From positions 1 through 42,665 of the forward strand of contig CAKVAL010000013.1 of assembly GCA_934725085.1 (NCBI GenBank): DNA of 42,665 nt. Reading direction: 5' to 3'. The notes beneath the pieces were generated by a model. The model was not told where the DNA came from, did no database searches, and saw only the letters and a list, made by a program, of their open reading frames with translations. Shown here in pieces: positions 17,206 through 26,214 of the stretch (position 1 is its first letter; every line of letters begins with the position of its first letter). The DNA is from an uncultured Erysipelotrichaceae bacterium. Lineage in GTDB: Bacteria; Bacillota_I; Bacilli_A; Erysipelotrichales; Erysipelotrichaceae. The translations under genes were made by a program, and so were the position numbers.

Positions 17206-20200
17206 CTACTCTACTGACTTTAACGATTCAACCATCTCAATCTTTCTTAAAGGTTTGCGTGTCAATAAAAGCACAATAATCGTAAACACAAAAGTAATTA
17301 AGAAAGAGGCAGTATATGAGAAGAAAGTAATATTCATGCCAAACATAACCATGTCCATATTGATGACATTCATGACAAAATGATGTTCAAGTAAACCAAG
17401 TGGCATACCCACAAAACCACCAATAATACTCAATATCAAGATTTCTTTAAAGATATAGGAATCTACTTCATTAGGTCTAAAACCTAAGACCTTCAAAGTA
17501 GCTATCTCACGAGTTCTCTCTGCCACATTAACCTGTGTTAAGTTAATTAAAACCACAAGAGCCAAAGAACCAGCTGCCAATATAATTACCAAAATAATTA
17601 AATCCAAGGCCTTAATCATATTCTCAAAGTTGGCAATCATATTGCTGAAATCAAAAGTACTAGAATAATCCTTAAGTAACAAAGTATCCTTATTCAAGCT
17701 TTCGACATCATTAGACATTACCGCAATACTTGTATCATGTACCTTTTCATTAAAAATTTTATTATAGTAATCATCAGACATAAACAAATAATGTTGGAAA
17801 TACATCTCACAAATATCCGCAATAATCACATCAGCCTTAACACCATTATAAGATTCAACAGTAATAGTATCGCCCTTCTTGAGCTTATGATTCTTAGCAT
17901 ACTTTTCAGAAACAATAACACCACTATTTCTTAAATTCAAAATAGTCTTCTTATCAGTCTTGCGCAAATCCAATATCTCTAAAGCCTCACCAGTATCCAT
18001 AACCTCTACAGTAATAGAATCAAGCTCCTCATTATCCTTATAGGCAGCTGAAGAATAAGACATAAAAGGCACTACTGTTTCGTTACTCACATCAGCTTTT
18101 AAAATATCTACATTCTCATCAACATGTAAATCATTCTCTAATTGAATTGTATAGTTATAGTTAAAAATACGATTATATTGAATCTCAACTACATCCCTTA
18201 CTGAATCCTTAATGCCAAAACCAACTACCAGTAAACCAGTACAGCCAGCCACGCCAATAACTGTCATAAAGAATCTTGACTTATATCTTATTAAATTACG
18301 GGCTGTGATCTTAGATGTGAATGATAACTTATCCCATATAAAAGGAAGCTTTTCAATAAATGTTTGTTTTGTAAGCTTAGGAGCCTTTGGACGAAGTAAT
18401 GAAGCAGGAACTTCATTCAAGTCACTTTTCACAACAAGATAAGTCACTAACATCATCAATAATGAAAATGCTAGAAAAGAGATAAGCACATAACCTATTG
18501 GATAGAACAAGATCATCTTAGGAAGCTTATACAAAAGTCTCCAACAAGTATAAATTACGGATGGAAAAAGTATTTGACCAATAATAATACCTATTACACA
18601 ACCTATTAAACTTGCCAAGAAGGCATAACCTACATACTTACCTGTAACTTCCTTCTTAGTATAACCAAGAGCTCTAAAAATACCTATTTGGCCCCTTTGT
18701 TCATCTACCAATCGAGTCATGGTTGTCATACAAACTAAAGCTGCTACCAAATAAAACAACAATGGAAAAGCATAGCCAATGGCTGTCATTTGTTTACAAG
18801 TTGCCTCAAACATATTACTACTATAGTGAGAATCACGATCTAGTATCATCCAATTAGCTTCAGGAAGCGCATCAATATCCTGTTGAGCCTTAATAAGCTT
18901 TGCGCTAGCCTTTTCCATTTCCTGTTCAAACTTCTTTAAATTCTCATTATATTCTTCTAAACCGCTATTATACTTTGCCTCACCGATATTAACTTGATAT
19001 TGTAAAGCACCAATCTTTTGTCTATAAGTCTTTAAATTCTCGTTAGCCTCATCAATTACTTTTTGTAGAATTGCAAGTTCATAAACATTATCACTACCAT
19101 TAATCAAAGAATCTAAACCACTTCCTAACATATTCAAAATCGTTTGAACATCAATATTCTCAATCTCATTCATCTTATTTTGAATTTGTTCATCACTGAT
19201 ACCCAATTCTTCTTTTTTATGATCAAGGGTATCCTGATAAGACTTTACTGTTTTCTCTAAACTACTAATAGCTGAATTTAAACTTGTGATTTGAGCCTTA
19301 TAAGTAACTAAAGTGATATGAGCATCATCCAATTGTCTTTTCGCATCAGCCAATTTAGCCTCATTCTCATTCTTCTCAGTCTCAAACTTTAGTTTATTCT
19401 CATCTAATTCATTTTGAGCTTTCTCAACCACGATATCCCTATAAGTCCCCTGATTGACAAAAGCCGTCTCTTCAACATTGGACTTTAAATCAGCTACATA
19501 ATCCTTATAAGCCAAGGTATAACTTGTATATTCATCAGCACCATCTAAAGTTAAATAAATAGTCTTATATTGTTCACCAATAAAATTAGTATTATCAACA
19601 AGAACTACCGCATTAAGCTCGGTATTATTTAAAGTAGAAGTACCTAACATCTTCGATGTATAAGCCGGTGATTGGGCTAAACCTACAATAGTATATTCAT
19701 CATATCTAAGTTCAGATTCGTGCCCAGATTCGTGCCCGGATTCGTGCCCGGATTCGTGCCCAGATTCGTCATTTAAATAAAACTTTAACTTCTCACCTAT
19801 CTTATAAGAACTATCAGTAACTGTAGTTTCAATCAATAAACATTCATGATTATTCTTAGGCTCTCTTCCTTCATATACCTCATACTTATTGACATCACGA
19901 TTAAGTTCTTCAACCCTAACCACAATTTCCTTATCGTTGTCACCCTTGGCATAAGTATCGACAAATCTAGACGCAAAAACATCCTTAACTCCTTCGGTTT
20001 CCCTAATCTTAGCCACATCATCAGCACAAAATCCATAAGTAGAATATAACTGTAAATCTTGTAAATGATAATCGTCATCATACTTGTCCATGCTTACTTT
20101 TAGGATGGTGGCACTAGACATTAAGCCCATCATAAAGCCAGAACCAATAAGAACAATCAAAACAAGCGAAATAAAACGCTTATATGTTTTCTTAATCATT

Positions 20201-20229
20201 CTTAGAGTATCTAAATTAAAAGTCTTCAT
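17206..20229 (-). CDS. FtsX-like ABC exporter permease with a long extracytoplasmic coiled coil
   Basis: A 1007-residue membrane protein with one N-terminal membrane segment (about 17-40), a large outside region, and FtsX-type triple-helix units at about 485-600 and 880-995; a further segment lies near 675. A coiled coil spans about 265-455 (EKNENEAKLADAKRQL and similar heptads). Residues 154-172 are a GHES repeat inserted between two strands of the outer domain. It pairs with the ATPase gene just upstream (2-base gap) and a TetR regulator, giving a likely efflux or envelope-remodelling exporter of unknown substrate. Very long periplasmic-type insertions are common in this permease family, but the GHES tract is not. 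Confidence 0.88.
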   Translation of the reverse strand: MKTFNLDTLRMIKKTYKRFISLVLIVLIGSGFMMGLMSSATILKVSMDKYDDDYHLQDLQLYSTYGFCADDVAKIRETEGVKDVFASRFVDTYAKGDNDKEIVVRVEELNRDVNKYEVYEGREPKNNHECLLIETTVTDSSYKIGEKLKFYLNDESGHESGHESGHESGHESELRYDEYTIVGLAQSPAYTSKMLGTSTLNNTELNAVVLVDNTNFIGEQYKTIYLTLDGADEYTSYTLAYKDYVADLKSNVEETAFVNQGTYRDIVVEKAQNELDENKLKFETEKNENEAKLADAKRQLDDAHITLVTYKAQITSLNSAISSLEKTVKSYQDTLDHKKEELGISDEQIQNKMNEIENIDVQTILNMLGSGLDSLINGSDNVYELAILQKVIDEANENLKTYRQKIGALQYQVNIGEAKYNSGLEEYNENLKKFEQEMEKASAKLIKAQQDIDALPEANWMILDRDSHYSSNMFEATCKQMTAIGYAFPLLFYLVAALVCMTTMTRLVDEQRGQIGIFRALGYTKKEVTGKYVGYAFLASLIGCVIGIIIGQILFPSVIYTCWRLLYKLPKMILFYPIGYVLISFLAFSLLMMLVTYLVVKSDLNEVPASLLRPKAPKLTKQTFIEKLPFIWDKLSFTSKITARNLIRYKSRFFMTVIGVAGCTGLLVVGFGIKDSVRDVVEIQYNRIFNYNYTIQLENDLHVDENVDILKADVSNETVVPFMSYSSAAYKDNEELDSITVEVMDTGEALEILDLRKTDKKTILNLRNSGVIVSEKYAKNHKLKKGDTITVESYNGVKADVIIADICEMYFQHYLFMSDDYYNKIFNEKVHDTSIAVMSNDVESLNKDTLLLKDYSSTFDFSNMIANFENMIKALDLIILVIILAAGSLALVVLINLTQVNVAERTREIATLKVLGFRPNEVDSYIFKEILILSIIGGFVGMPLGLLEHHFVMNVINMDMVMFGMNITFFSYTASFLITFVFTIIVLLLTRKPLRKIEMVESLKSVE
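19714..19770. repeat. 12-base tandem repeats in the ABC permease gene
   Basis: Four full units of RGATTCGTGCCC (R is A or G) plus a partial fifth. On the coding strand they read GHES four times and then ES. The 12-base core is identical to that in the pnp repeat 8 kb away. Confidence 0.92.
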
Positions 20230-20231
20230 AA

Positions 20232-20933
20232 TTAGTATTCAATATCCTCAATACTCATTGGATTTTCATTAATCTCAACTGATTCAATATGACCTGATCT
20301 TACTCTAATAATCTTATGCCCCATATCTTTTAGAGCACTATTATGCGTAACAATAACAACCGTCATCTTTTCTTTAAAAGCTAGGTCTTGTAAAACCTTT
20401 AAAACCTGTTTACCAGTAACATAATCAAGAGCACCAGTGGGTTCATCACATAATAATAACTTTGGATTTTTAGCCACTGCCCTAGCAATTGCCACACGTT
20501 GTTGTTCACCACCTGATAATTGACTTGGAAAGTTATTAACCCTATTCTTTAAACCAACTAAATCTAATACTTCTAAGGCATCTAGAGGATCCTTAGATAT
20601 TTGTAGAGCTAATTCTACATTTTCCTTAGCAGTTAAATTTTGAACTAAATTATAGAATTGAAACACAAAACCAATGTCAAAACGACGATAATCAGTCAAT
20701 TCACTTTCAGTTGCGTTAGATATATCCTTTTCATCAACTATAACACTACCAGAAGTAGCCGTATCCATACCGCCTAAGATATTTAAGATAGTTGATTTAC
20801 CAGCACCTGAAGCACCTAAAATAACCACAAATTCACCCTTATCAATATTAAAAGAAACCTCATCTAAAGCTTTAATTTCAACCTCGCCCATCTTATAAAT
20901 CTTAGATACTTTATCAAATTCTATATAGCTCAT
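20232..20933 (-). CDS. ABC exporter ATPase (MacB/LolD type)
   Basis: A 233-residue ATP-binding subunit. Walker A is GASGAGKST (residues 40-48), the signature is LSGGEQQRVAIARA, Walker B is LLLCDEPTGALD and the switch His is in VIVTHN. The EPTGALD form is characteristic of the MacB/LolD/SalX group, which works with FtsX-like permeases. It lies between the tetR gene (3-base gap) and the permease gene (2-base gap), so the three form one operon. Confidence 0.94.
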   Translation of the reverse strand: MSYIEFDKVSKIYKMGEVEIKALDEVSFNIDKGEFVVILGASGAGKSTILNILGGMDTATSGSVIVDEKDISNATESELTDYRRFDIGFVFQFYNLVQNLTAKENVELALQISKDPLDALEVLDLVGLKNRVNNFPSQLSGGEQQRVAIARAVAKNPKLLLCDEPTGALDYVTGKQVLKVLQDLAFKEKMTVVIVTHNSALKDMGHKIIRVRSGHIESVEINENPMSIEDIEY

Positions 20934-20936
20934 TTT

Positions 20937-21569
20937 TTATTCTCCATTAATTATTTTGTTGATATCACTATTTAACATATTCACATATGATCTAAAGTAA
21001 ACAATAGACATTTGTTTAAGAACATAGACATTTAAATCATTCTTCAAAAGTTCCTTAAAGCCTGCGATAATTGAAGATGCATAGGCTCTTGAAATTATTC
21101 TTATATATTTAGAAAAAAGCTTAGGAACCTGTAAATGACCTGTGATTAGGTTGTAAATCAGTTTAGAGAACCAATCTAATAAAGATGCGTTTAATTTAGA
21201 ATCCAACATCAATATCCTAAATTCATCTGGAAACTCCTTACAGATATCAATTAATTTATCTATTATATGGTCAATGGTTTTTAACATCTCTTCGTTTTCT
21301 AAATCAAAACCATCACTATCTTTAAAGAAAGATAATTGATTATTGGTTTCTTCATTAATAAGTTCTTCGATTTTCAATAAACAAGGTTCACATATCTTGT
21401 TTATTAAATCTTCTTTATTATCAAAATAACGATAAAGATTACCCACAGTTATTTGAGAATCCAAAGCTATCTTTCTTAAAGAAGCATTCTCATAGCCCTT
21501 GTCTAAAAGTTCTTTCTTAGAAGCTTCTATTATTTTGTTTCTTACTTCTTCTTTTAATATCTGTGCCAT
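20937..21569 (-). CDS. TetR-family transcriptional regulator
   Basis: A 210-residue protein whose first 55 residues form a TetR helix-turn-helix (ASLRKIALDSQITVGNLYRY, then FDNKEDL). The C-terminal ligand domain has no recognisable relatives. It is the first gene of the exporter operon and is overlapped upstream by a large inverted repeat around its -10 box. It is therefore probably an autorepressor that also controls the exporter, and perhaps tex, in response to an unknown ligand. Confidence 0.9.
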   Translation of the reverse strand: MAQILKEEVRNKIIEASKKELLDKGYENASLRKIALDSQITVGNLYRYFDNKEDLINKICEPCLLKIEELINEETNNQLSFFKDSDGFDLENEEMLKTIDHIIDKLIDICKEFPDEFRILMLDSKLNASLLDWFSKLIYNLITGHLQVPKLFSKYIRIISRAYASSIIAGFKELLKNDLNVYVLKQMSIVYFRSYVNMLNSDINKIINGE

Positions 21570-21574
21570 ATAAT

Positions 21575-21619
21575 AAACATCCGTTCATTATTATTATACA
21601 CAATAATAAACGGATGTTT
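21575..21619 (-). promoter_or_regulatory. promoter and inverted-repeat operator of the tetR-ABC operon
   Basis: AAACATCCGTT (21575-21585) and AACGGATGTTT (21609-21619) are perfect inverted 11-base half-sites. The -10 box TATAAT (minus strand, 21595-21590) lies between them. This fits TetR autorepression; binding is inferred. Confidence 0.7.
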
Positions 21620-21627
21620 ACTAATAT

Positions 21628-21650
21628 TTAAAAAAGGCTCGTAATGAGCC
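21628..21650 (-). terminator. terminator after rpsO
   Basis: GGCTC-ATTAC-GAGCC followed by TTTTTTAAA on the minus strand. Confidence 0.85.
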
Positions 21651-21663
21651 TCTTTGTTTAAAA

Positions 21664-21930
21664 CTATTTTCTAATACCTAACTTAGTAATTAGATTTCTA
21701 TATCTATTTACATCAGTTCTCTTTAAGTATTCCAAGAAGTTTCTTCTCTTACCAACCATCATTAATAGACCTCTATTAGAATGGAAATCCTTAGGATTCT
21801 TCTTCATGTGTTCAGTAAGTCTATTGATGCATTCAGTTAGAATTGCAACTTGTACTTCTACAGAACCAGTATCGCCTTCCTTAATAGCGTACTCTTTAAT
21901 GATTGCTTGCTTTTCAGCCTTTGTTAACAT
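21664..21930 (-). CDS. rpsO: 30S ribosomal protein S15
   Basis: Primary 16S rRNA-binding protein of the small subunit platform. The 88 residues show the full family pattern, including DTGSVEVQVAILTECINRLTEH and KDFHSNRGLLMMVGKRR. GAAGGAGAA precedes the ATG. Unlike many bacteria, it is not next to pnp, which is 8 kb away. It is probably the last gene of the fmt-lepA-hemW-rpsO run, with a structured leader of its own. Confidence 0.97.
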   Translation of the reverse strand: MLTKAEKQAIIKEYAIKEGDTGSVEVQVAILTECINRLTEHMKKNPKDFHSNRGLLMMVGKRRNFLEYLKRTDVNRYRNLITKLGIRK

Positions 21931-21956
21931 TTTTAAATTCTCCTTCTATATATCTT

Positions 21957-22003
21957 TTATTCCGAGTAATAACTGGAGATATTTGTGTCATAACCCAGAA
22001 TAA
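21957..22003 (-). promoter_or_regulatory. candidate S15-binding leader hairpin of rpsO
   Basis: TTATTCTGGGT pairs with ACTCGGAATAA over 11 consecutive positions including G-U pairs, just upstream of the rpsO Shine-Dalgarno site. S15 autoregulation through such leaders is known in other bacteria; here it is inferred from position and fold. Confidence 0.5.
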
Positions 22004-22027
22004 AGCTCATTAATGATATCATCCCCA

Positions 22028-23098
22028 CTACAAGAAATCAACCAAAATAGTATTTAAAATCTCTAAATTTGTACATATACAATGATTATCCTTAAATATT
22101 AGATATTCTTTATTCTTTTCTATGGCCTTTTTATATACATCCCTAAAGTCTTCACCATATCTTTTATAAAATAAGTCTAAATTCAAGCCGTAAATAGTTC
22201 TTAAAGACATCATTACATTCTCAAATTCTAAATCTTGTTTATCTAAATAGATATCCTCACTTAGTAAGTCTTTCTTATTTATATAATTACAAACATTCTT
22301 AGTATAGGTATAGCGATGATTATCAACCTTACTACTAGCCCCTGGTCCTAAACCGATAAAATCATCATAGTTCCAATAACCTAGATTATGTCTTGAATAC
22401 ATATCATTTCTACAATAATTAGATACCTCGTAATGATTATAATCTTTTAATCTTTCTTCGATATATTCATACATATCTGCCTCAACATCTTCATCCAAGT
22501 GGTCATAACCTCTTCTATTAAACATTGTGTTTTCTTCAATCGTTAATGAATAGATAGAAATATGTGGTACATCTAATGAAAGAATATCATCCAACGTCTT
22601 CTTTAAGATATCCATAGTTTGAAAAGGTAAAGAATACATAAGATCAACTGAGATATTATTAATGCCATATGATTTAATTAAATCAATCCTTTCTCTTACC
22701 AAACCAAAATCATACTTACGATTCATGATTCTAAGTAAATTATCATCACTACTCTCAACACCCATAGATATTCTATTGACTCCATATTTATTCATTATTT
22801 GTAACTTAGTTTCATCAATACTTTCAGGATTGACTTCAATGGTATATTCAATGACACCCTTAGTTAACGGATAAATCATACTTAATAAGTATTCTAATTC
22901 ATCACTGTTTAAGGAACTAGGAGTACCCCCACCAATATAAATAGTCTCAAAACTAGAAAAAGGAAGATCATTTAAATCTTCTTTTATTCTTTCTAAATAT
23001 TTATTTACCAATTCCCTATTAACGATAGTATGGGCAAAATCACAATAACCACAGATACTATCACAAAAAGGTACATGGACATATAAATGTTTATTCAT
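22028..23098 (-). CDS. hemW: radical SAM heme chaperone HemW-like protein
   Basis: Member of the HemW branch of radical SAM proteins, formerly called oxygen-independent coproporphyrinogen oxidase-like. It has the CDSICGYCDF cluster motif (CX3CX2C), GGGTPSSL and the later HNLGYW segment used to tell HemW from HemN. ATG 23098 gives MNKHLYVHVPF, the normal N-terminus; an in-frame start 17 codons upstream would reach deeper into lepA. The start overlaps the lepA end by 8 bases. No other heme genes are in the window. Confidence 0.9.
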   Translation of the reverse strand: MNKHLYVHVPFCDSICGYCDFAHTIVNRELVNKYLERIKEDLNDLPFSSFETIYIGGGTPSSLNSDELEYLLSMIYPLTKGVIEYTIEVNPESIDETKLQIMNKYGVNRISMGVESSDDNLLRIMNRKYDFGLVRERIDLIKSYGINNISVDLMYSLPFQTMDILKKTLDDILSLDVPHISIYSLTIEENTMFNRRGYDHLDEDVEADMYEYIEERLKDYNHYEVSNYCRNDMYSRHNLGYWNYDDFIGLGPGASSKVDNHRYTYTKNVCNYINKKDLLSEDIYLDKQDLEFENVMMSLRTIYGLNLDLFYKRYGEDFRDVYKKAIEKNKEYLIFKDNHCICTNLEILNTILVDFL

Positions 23099-24896
23099 CA
23101 TCATCAAGTGATAATACAGCCATGAAAGCCTCTTGTGGTATTTCAACACTACCCACAGCCTTCATACGCTTCTTACCTTCTTTTTGTTTCTCCAACAACT
23201 TCTTCTTACGAGAAATATCGCCACCATAACACTTAGCCAAAACATCCTTGCGCAAAGACTTAATATTAGTACGTGCAATAATCTTATTGCCGATTGCTGC
23301 CTGTACTGGAATTTCAAATTGTTGTTTAGGCAACAATTCCTTTAACTTAGCAGTAATCTTTTGACCTCTATTATAGGCAAAATCACGATGGACAATTATA
23401 CTTAAGGCATCAATTACTTCGCCATTTAATAAGATATCCATCTTAACTAGATTTGATTTACGATAGCCAATTAATTCATAATCTAAAGACGCATAACCCC
23501 TAGATACTGACTTTAACTTATCAAAGTATTCAAAGATAATTTCAGATAATGGCATCTCATAGATTAATTGATTACGATTATCGTCTATATAAATCATATC
23601 CTTATAGATACCTCTTTTTGACTGTGATAATTCCATAACCGGACCAATATTATCACTAGGTACCATAATAGAAGCCTTAACATAAGGTTCCTCAATATAG
23701 TCAATCTTAGTATTATCAGGCATCATACTAGGGTTATCAATATCAACAACACTGCCATCAGTTAAAGTAACCTTATAGACAACAGATGGAGCTGTTGCGA
23801 TTAAATTCAAGTTATATTCTCTTTCAAGTCTTTCTTGAATTACTTCCATATGTAACAAACCTAAGAAACCAATTCTAAAGCCAAAGCCTAAAGCCTTTGA
23901 AGATTCAGCTTCAAAAGTTAAAGAAGAGTCGTTTAATTGTAACTTCTCAAGTGCATCTCTTAAATCATTATATTTACTATTATCAGTAGGATACATACCA
24001 CAATATACCATTGGATTCATCTTACGATAACCAGGCAATGGTTCACTACATGGATTATCAGCCAAAGTAATCGTATCACCAATAAAGACATCTTGAATTG
24101 ATTTGATAGAAGCACAGATATAGCCTACTTCGCCTGCTGATAAAGAGTCTTTCTTAACTTCGTTTGGTGTCTTAACACCAAGTTCAGTTACTTCATATTC
24201 GGTATTTGAATGAAGCATTCTAATCTTATCGCCAATTTTAATCTTACCCTCTTTTACACAGACAAAGACAACAACACCACGATAAGAATCATAATATGAG
24301 TCAAAGACTAAAGCTTGTAACTTATTAGTTACTTCGCCCTTTGGACAAGGTAATTTTTTTACAATACCCTCTAATACATCCTCAACATTTAAACCAGTCT
24401 TAGCGCTGATACATGGGATATCACTACAGTCTAGGCCAATTACATCTTCAATCTCTTTCTTAGTTCTTTCAACATCAGCACTTGGCAAGTCAATCTTATT
24501 AATTACAGGAAGAATCTCTAAATCATTGTCTAAAGCTAGATAAGTATTCGCAAGTGTTTGAGCCTCAATACCCTGGCTTGCATCAACTACTAAAATAGCA
24601 CCATCACAGGCTGCTAAAGAACGAGATACTTCATAAGTAAAGTCAACATGTCCTGGTGTATCAATCAAATGGAATGTATAGTCTTGTCCATCTTTGGCAT
24701 GGTATTTGATTTGAACAACATTAAGCTTAATAGTAATACCTCTTTCTTGTTCAAGATCAAGCGAATCAAGAATCTGAGTAGTTACCATCTCTCTTTTAGT
24801 CACTGTATTTGTTAGCTCTAAGATACGATCGGCAAGTGTTGACTTACCATGGTCGATATGAGCTATTATTGAAAAATTTCTTATATTCTTATTCAT
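23091..24896 (-). CDS. lepA: elongation factor 4 (LepA)
   Basis: Translational GTPase related to EF-G that acts on the ribosome. G motifs AHIDHGKST, DTPGHVDF, NKIDLP and SAKTG are intact. The C-terminal LepA-specific domain includes AYNRGQKITAKLKELLP and the CYGGDISRKKKLLEKQKEGK block. ATG 24896 (MNKNIRNFSI) is preferred over the in-frame GTG at 24908 because a GGTGG site lies 7 bases before it. It overlaps the fmt end by 8 bases. Confidence 0.97.
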   Translation of the reverse strand: MNKNIRNFSIIAHIDHGKSTLADRILELTNTVTKREMVTTQILDSLDLEQERGITIKLNVVQIKYHAKDGQDYTFHLIDTPGHVDFTYEVSRSLAACDGAILVVDASQGIEAQTLANTYLALDNDLEILPVINKIDLPSADVERTKKEIEDVIGLDCSDIPCISAKTGLNVEDVLEGIVKKLPCPKGEVTNKLQALVFDSYYDSYRGVVVFVCVKEGKIKIGDKIRMLHSNTEYEVTELGVKTPNEVKKDSLSAGEVGYICASIKSIQDVFIGDTITLADNPCSEPLPGYRKMNPMVYCGMYPTDNSKYNDLRDALEKLQLNDSSLTFEAESSKALGFGFRIGFLGLLHMEVIQERLEREYNLNLIATAPSVVYKVTLTDGSVVDIDNPSMMPDNTKIDYIEEPYVKASIMVPSDNIGPVMELSQSKRGIYKDMIYIDDNRNQLIYEMPLSEIIFEYFDKLKSVSRGYASLDYELIGYRKSNLVKMDILLNGEVIDALSIIVHRDFAYNRGQKITAKLKELLPKQQFEIPVQAAIGNKIIARTNIKSLRKDVLAKCYGGDISRKKKLLEKQKEGKKRMKAVGSVEIPQEAFMAVLSLDDDE

Positions 24897-25821
24897 CAAA
24901 TGTTCCACCTACTAAATTCTTACCAGCACCATTATAGAAGCTCTTAGCATCCATTGTATTCTTGCCCTCTGGTCTTATCTTATAGACTTTAATAAAACCA
25001 TTTTGACAATCTATTCTTAAATAATCCTTTTCTAAGCCCTTAAAAGTACAAGGACTACAGTTATCACTATATTCATAGAATACTTCAATAAATTTATATT
25101 TTTTACCATTCAAGATACTATAAGCACCAGGTTCATCAAGTAAACCTCTAATGTGGTTATATACTTTTAAGACATCATTATTAAAATGAATATATTCATC
25201 TTCCTTAGTCAAATTATAAGAGAAAGATACTAAGGATTCATCTTGAGCTATTCTTTCAAACTTTCCTTCAAAGAAATTAGGTAAGAAATCTAAGATACAT
25301 TCACGTGCTAAATCACTTAAACGATTAAATAAACTAGCATTAGTATCCCTTATATCAATATCTAAATCTTTCATATAAAGAATATCACCAGCATCCATCT
25401 TCTTTGTCATATAGATGATAGAAATGCCTGTCTTTTCATCTCCATTGATAATTGACCATTGAATTGGTGCTCCACCCCTATATTTTGGAAGCAAGGAACC
25501 ATGAATATTAATTGACTTATATTCAGGATACTCAATAAGTTTAGATGGAATAAATTGACCATAAGCACAAGTAATAATCAAATCAGGATTTAAATCCAAA
25601 ATACCTTGATAATCATCTTTGATAAAAATAGGAGTAAAAATTGGAAGATTATATTCCAAAGCTACTTCCTTTACAGGAGAAGCTGTCAATATTTGTTTAC
25701 GCCCTACTTTCTTGTCAGCTTGGCTTACAACGCCAACAATATTATAGTTATTTTCAATTAAACCCCTAAGGACATTAGCTGCGAAAGCTGGGGTACCCAT
25801 AAATACTATTCTCTTATTCAT
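24889..25821 (-). CDS. fmt: methionyl-tRNA formyltransferase
   Basis: Formylates initiator Met-tRNA using 10-formyltetrahydrofolate. The 310-residue protein has FMGTPAFA at the N-terminus, the catalytic NIHGSLLPKYRGGAPIQW segment and a C-terminal OB-type domain. The promoter is divergent from rpsT. The -10 box is 10 bases before ATG, so the leader should be only about 4 bases with no ribosome-binding site. It heads fmt-lepA-hemW. Confidence 0.96.
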   Translation of the reverse strand: MNKRIVFMGTPAFAANVLRGLIENNYNIVGVVSQADKKVGRKQILTASPVKEVALEYNLPIFTPIFIKDDYQGILDLNPDLIITCAYGQFIPSKLIEYPEYKSINIHGSLLPKYRGGAPIQWSIINGDEKTGISIIYMTKKMDAGDILYMKDLDIDIRDTNASLFNRLSDLARECILDFLPNFFEGKFERIAQDESLVSFSYNLTKEDEYIHFNNDVLKVYNHIRGLLDEPGAYSILNGKKYKFIEVFYEYSDNCSPCTFKGLEKDYLRIDCQNGFIKVYKIRPEGKNTMDAKSFYNGAGKNLVGGTFDE

Positions 25822-25831
25822 AACATTTAAA

Positions 25832-25861
25832 ATTATAGCATAGTAAAAATTGCATTTACAA
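25832..25861 (-). promoter_or_regulatory. promoter of fmt
   Basis: TTGTAA (25861-25856), 18-base spacer, then TGC-extended TATAAT (25837-25832). Its -35 box directly abuts that of the divergent rpsT promoter. Confidence 0.65.
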
Positions 25862-25878
25862 AAGGACTTTGGTATAAT
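25850..25878 (+). promoter_or_regulatory. promoter of rpsT
   Basis: TTGCAT (25850-25855), 17-base spacer ending in TGG, then TATAAT (25873-25878). This near-consensus promoter is followed by a leader with a strong AAGGAGGG site. Confidence 0.75.
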
Positions 25879-25905
25879 TTTTAAGCGTATTCATAAGGAG
25901 GGTCT

Positions 25906-26169
25906 ATGGCAAATATCAAGTCACAAAAAAAGAGAGCTCTTACAAATGCTAAAAAGAATTTAGCTAACACTAGCGCTAAATCAAGATTAAAGACAGCTAT
26001 CAAGAAAGTTGAAAAGGCTGTTGAAGCTAACGATAAAGAATTAGCAGTAAAGGCATTTAACGAAGCAAATTCACTTCTTGATAAGGCTTTAACTAGCAAC
26101 TTAAAACATAAGAATTTTGTAGCTAGAGAAAAAGCTAGATTAGCTAAAAAAGTTAATAGCTTAGCTTAA
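25906..26169 (+). CDS. rpsT: 30S ribosomal protein S20
   Basis: Small-subunit protein that binds 16S rRNA and contacts helix 44. The 87 residues begin MANIKSQKKRALTNAKK and are Lys/Ala-rich helices, as in the family. A strong AAGGAGGG ribosome site precedes ATG. The gene is monocistronic, with its own promoter and terminator. Confidence 0.97.
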   Translation: MANIKSQKKRALTNAKKNLANTSAKSRLKTAIKKVEKAVEANDKELAVKAFNEANSLLDKALTSNLKHKNFVAREKARLAKKVNSLA

Positions 26170-26182
26170 GTTAAGAATAAAT

Positions 26183-26208
26183 AAAGCATCAATTAAGATG
26201 CTTTTTTT
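26183..26208. terminator. terminator between rpsT and the PIN-like gene
   Basis: AGCATC-AATTAA-GATGCT followed by T7 on the plus strand; on the minus strand TTATTTATTC follows, so it may serve both genes. Confidence 0.8.
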
Positions 26209-26214
26209 AATGAA

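Noticed and set aside
25881..26099. Antisense reading frame across rpsT
   Set aside because: It lies opposite a well-supported ribosomal protein gene, has no ribosome site and is a by-product of Lys/Ala codon use.
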